A stretch of 7,797 nucleotides of DNA from positions 1-7,797 of the forward strand of contig QMOE01000089.1 in NCBI GenBank assembly GCA_003648125.1, read 5' to 3'. Every line of letters begins with the position of its first letter. Position 1 is the stretch's first letter. The stretch is from Chloroflexota bacterium (lineage in GTDB: Bacteria; Chloroflexota; Anaerolineae; B4-G1). Position numbers and translations under genes: made by a program. Positions 5,987 through 7,797 of the stretch are shown here, one piece after another. The notes under the pieces were generated by a model, which was not told the DNA's origin, searched no databases, and saw only the letters and a list, made by a program, of their open reading frames with translations.

Positions 5987-7797
5987 TTGTGACGGCAATG
6001 GCGGCCGCCGAGAGCGGCCAGCCCCACCGCCACCCGGCAGGTTGGTAGAGAAAGCGCACGTCGTGTGCGCCGGATGGCAAAAACACCCCCTGGAGAGCAT
6101 AGTCCACGCGGTACACGCGCACCGGCTGCCCATCCACCCAAGCCCGCCAGCCAGGCATCCAGGTGCGGCTGACCATCAAGAGACCGGGTTGTTCTATCTG
6201 CGTCCGCACTTGCAGACCGTTGGCAGAGCGGGCCGTTATCTCGGCCGGGACAGGAGAAAGCGGCTTTCCCAGTAACGATGGCAACGGCTCGGCAAGCAGC
6301 GCAGTCCGTCCCGGGTCTATCTGGGGCAGCGATTCCAGCACCGCCGCCTGGTCTGGGAGAACCTGCGCCTGAAAGAGGACAAAAGCTCGCGGCAGCCAGC
6401 GCCGATTCTCATAGATGCGGGTCGCGCCGAAATCGGCGACCAGTTCCATGTCGGGATCGTCGTAGGGTACCGAGGTCAGAACGTAACGCACGTTCAACAG
6501 TCCCAACAACGGCGGCCGCGGCCGCGCCTGCCGGTAAGCCGTGGTGTCCACCTCGCTCGTCAGGCAAGGGGGCACGCCGGTGCCGTATCCTTCGATGGTG
6601 CAACCGGATGCCTGTTTGATCAGTTCCACATAATGCCCCATCTGCAACGCCAGCAGCCCCTCGGCGGCCTCGATTCCATATTTCGCCGCCGGAGCGTAGG
6701 GCAGCTCACCGCGCGAGGAATAGACCCGCCACAGGCCGGGCTGCTGGCGCAGAAAATCCAACGCCGGCGTCTCTGCCAGCAGGTCAGATACGGGGAAACC
6801 GAGGGTGTACAATCGGGCCGTGGGAATCAACTCGACCAGCAGCAGGATCAACAGCCAAGTTCGCAACTTTCCCCGGTTGCGGGCAGCGATGAGAGCCAAC
6901 GCGGCCAACGATATGACCAGCGTCGCCAGGAGCCGCCAGGGAGATGTCTTTGCCACGAGCAGGGCGATCACGGCGGCAGCCTCACCACCAAGGACAACCA
7001 GCGTCAGGCGGCGCAGCCAGTGTCTCCAGCGGCGCAGGCGGCGACGGGTTTCTTCCTCGATGATCCCTTCGGCCCCCAGCGCGGCCAGCACGCTCATGGC
7101 AAAGCCGCCGACGAACCAGATGCGGGGCGGAACTCGCAACTGGGAGAATCCCGGTACGTAATGCAGCAATGGAAAGAGCGGGGTAGCCGGGCCGACGGCG
7201 TACAACAAAGAGAACAAGACCACGCCGCCCCAAAAGAAAGCTTCCCGCCGGCGTCGGCTGAAGAACGATACAAAGGCCAGCAGCAGCGAGATCGCGCCTG
7301 GATATAGCACCCATTCTGGGAATTGAAAGTTAGTGGGGCTTAGAAAGGTGAACAGGAGCGCGGGAGGCAACGAGTACCAGGATGCGTTCTGGAGCGAAAG
7401 TCCCTGGCGGCTGGTGTACGGCAGCAGGCCCAGCAGGGAAAAAAGCTGCGCCGCCGAGAGCGCCACAAAGCAAGGAATGATTCCCGCCGTGACCGCCCAT
7501 CGTTTCCCCCACTGCGCGGTAGACCGCGAAACAAGCAATCGCCACAGGGCGTAGGCGACCATCAACCAGGCTGTGTAGAAGGGGATTTGCACGTGGGTAG
7601 GCAATTGAAGAGCCAGAGCCAACCCGGTCAGCAATGTGCCCTTCCAGTCGCCCTGGGTAGCCCGATGCGTGCCCAGCAGCGCCCAGGGCATCCAGGCCAC
7701 CCCGTAGGCCAACCCCACGTGCCCGCCCGCCAGATGGGCGATGAGCTTGGGGCTGAGCATGTAGGCGACGCCGCCCACGAGGGCCGCAGGCCGGGAG
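5943..7797 (-). CDS. YfhO-family membrane protein (5' end outside window)
   Basis: The frame is open from the window edge to TGA at 5943-5945, giving 617 codons. The GTG at 7778 is only the first start-like codon after the edge; reading continues upstream without a stop, so the N-terminus and probably one or more membrane helices are missing (the family is usually larger). The visible part has a motif near the start, AHLAGGHVGLAYGVAWMPWALL (shown as two parts: AHLAGGHVG, then WMPWALL), and about ten hydrophobic segments. A large extracytoplasmic region follows, with FLRQQPGLWRVYSS (about 6720-6780) and LLGLLNVRYVLTS (about 6470-6510). Near the end come MPGWRAWVDG (about 6120-6160) and a last helix ending RRGRK. 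These are hallmarks of YfhO. In Bacillus subtilis YfhO works with CsbB in glycosylating lipoteichoic acid, as the presumed outer-face transferase. Here the acceptor is unknown. The 3' end overlaps the gene at 4442-5986 by 44 bp. Confidence 0.9.
   Translation of the reverse strand, partial: SRPAALVGGVAYMLSPKLIAHLAGGHVGLAYGVAWMPWALLGTHRATQGDWKGTLLTGLALALQLPTHVQIPFYTAWLMVAYALWRLLVSRSTAQWGKRWAVTAGIIPCFVALSAAQLFSLLGLLPYTSRQGLSLQNASWYSLPPALLFTFLSPTNFQFPEWVLYPGAISLLLAFVSFFSRRRREAFFWGGVVLFSLLYAVGPATPLFPLLHYVPGFSQLRVPPRIWFVGGFAMSVLAALGAEGIIEEETRRRLRRWRHWLRRLTLVVLGGEAAAVIALLVAKTSPWRLLATLVISLAALALIAARNRGKLRTWLLILLLVELIPTARLYTLGFPVSDLLAETPALDFLRQQPGLWRVYSSRGELPYAPAAKYGIEAAEGLLALQMGHYVELIKQASGCTIEGYGTGVPPCLTSEVDTTAYRQARPRPPLLGLLNVRYVLTSVPYDDPDMELVADFGATRIYENRRWLPRAFVLFQAQVLPDQAAVLESLPQIDPGRTALLAEPLPSLLGKPLSPVPAEITARSANGLQVRTQIEQPGLLMVSRTWMPGWRAWVDGQPVRVYRVDYALQGVFLPSGAHDVRFLYQPAGWRWGWPLSAAAIAVTIILAAGWLLRRGRK

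Noticed and set aside
6633..7307. Plus-strand open frame of 224 codons
   Set aside because: It is antisense to the YfhO-type gene, Gln/Arg/Ser rich, and without motifs.
7776..7778. GTG at 7778 as the true start of the YfhO-type protein
   Set aside because: The frame stays open to the window edge, no Shine-Dalgarno sequence precedes the GTG, and the family normally has further N-terminal membrane sequence.

Overview
The window is GC-rich and gene-dense. It holds five protein-coding genes and no tRNA, rRNA, CRISPR or transposase that I can see. The gene content suggests a member of the Chloroflexota, perhaps Anaerolineae-like: a GldA-type ATPase next to an ABC-2 permease fused to a GldG-like domain, several unrelated GT-C membrane glycosyltransferases, and a YfhO-family protein. 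This assignment rests on family recollection, not on a marker gene.

Layout. Bases 1-2514 (minus strand) carry a two-gene ABC module: an ATPase (2514 to 1588), then a permease/GldG-like fusion (1548 to beyond base 1). Bases 2515-2825 are the only long non-coding stretch. It contains a near-consensus sigma70-type promoter (2777-2804, minus) just past the end of the next gene. Between that promoter and the ATPase lies a leader of about 255 nt packed with palindromes, inverted repeats and a heptanucleotide repeat. Bases 2826-4412 (minus) encode a GT39/PMT_2-like membrane glycosyltransferase. It diverges across only 29 bp from a second GT-C-type protein (4442-5986, plus) that carries a DDAYITFRYARNL motif. 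That gene ends tail-to-tail with a YfhO-family membrane protein (minus, 5943 to beyond the window end), and the two overlap by 44 bp.

How the genes may work together. The three large membrane proteins are all of types that handle lipid-phosphate-linked sugars on the outer face of the cytoplasmic membrane, so the region looks like a cell-surface glycosylation neighbourhood. Their orientations (minus, plus, minus) argue against one operon. The ABC module is a separate transcription unit with unknown substrate.

The least expected signal is a set of three 7-bp-period tandem repeats in 3 kb. One is in the ABC leader and one lies inside each of the two divergent glycosyltransferase genes, in-frame in loops between membrane helices. 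They resemble in kind the heptanucleotide STRR repeats of cyanobacteria. In principle they could make the two genes prone to frameshift by copy-number change, though the copies are few and imperfect.
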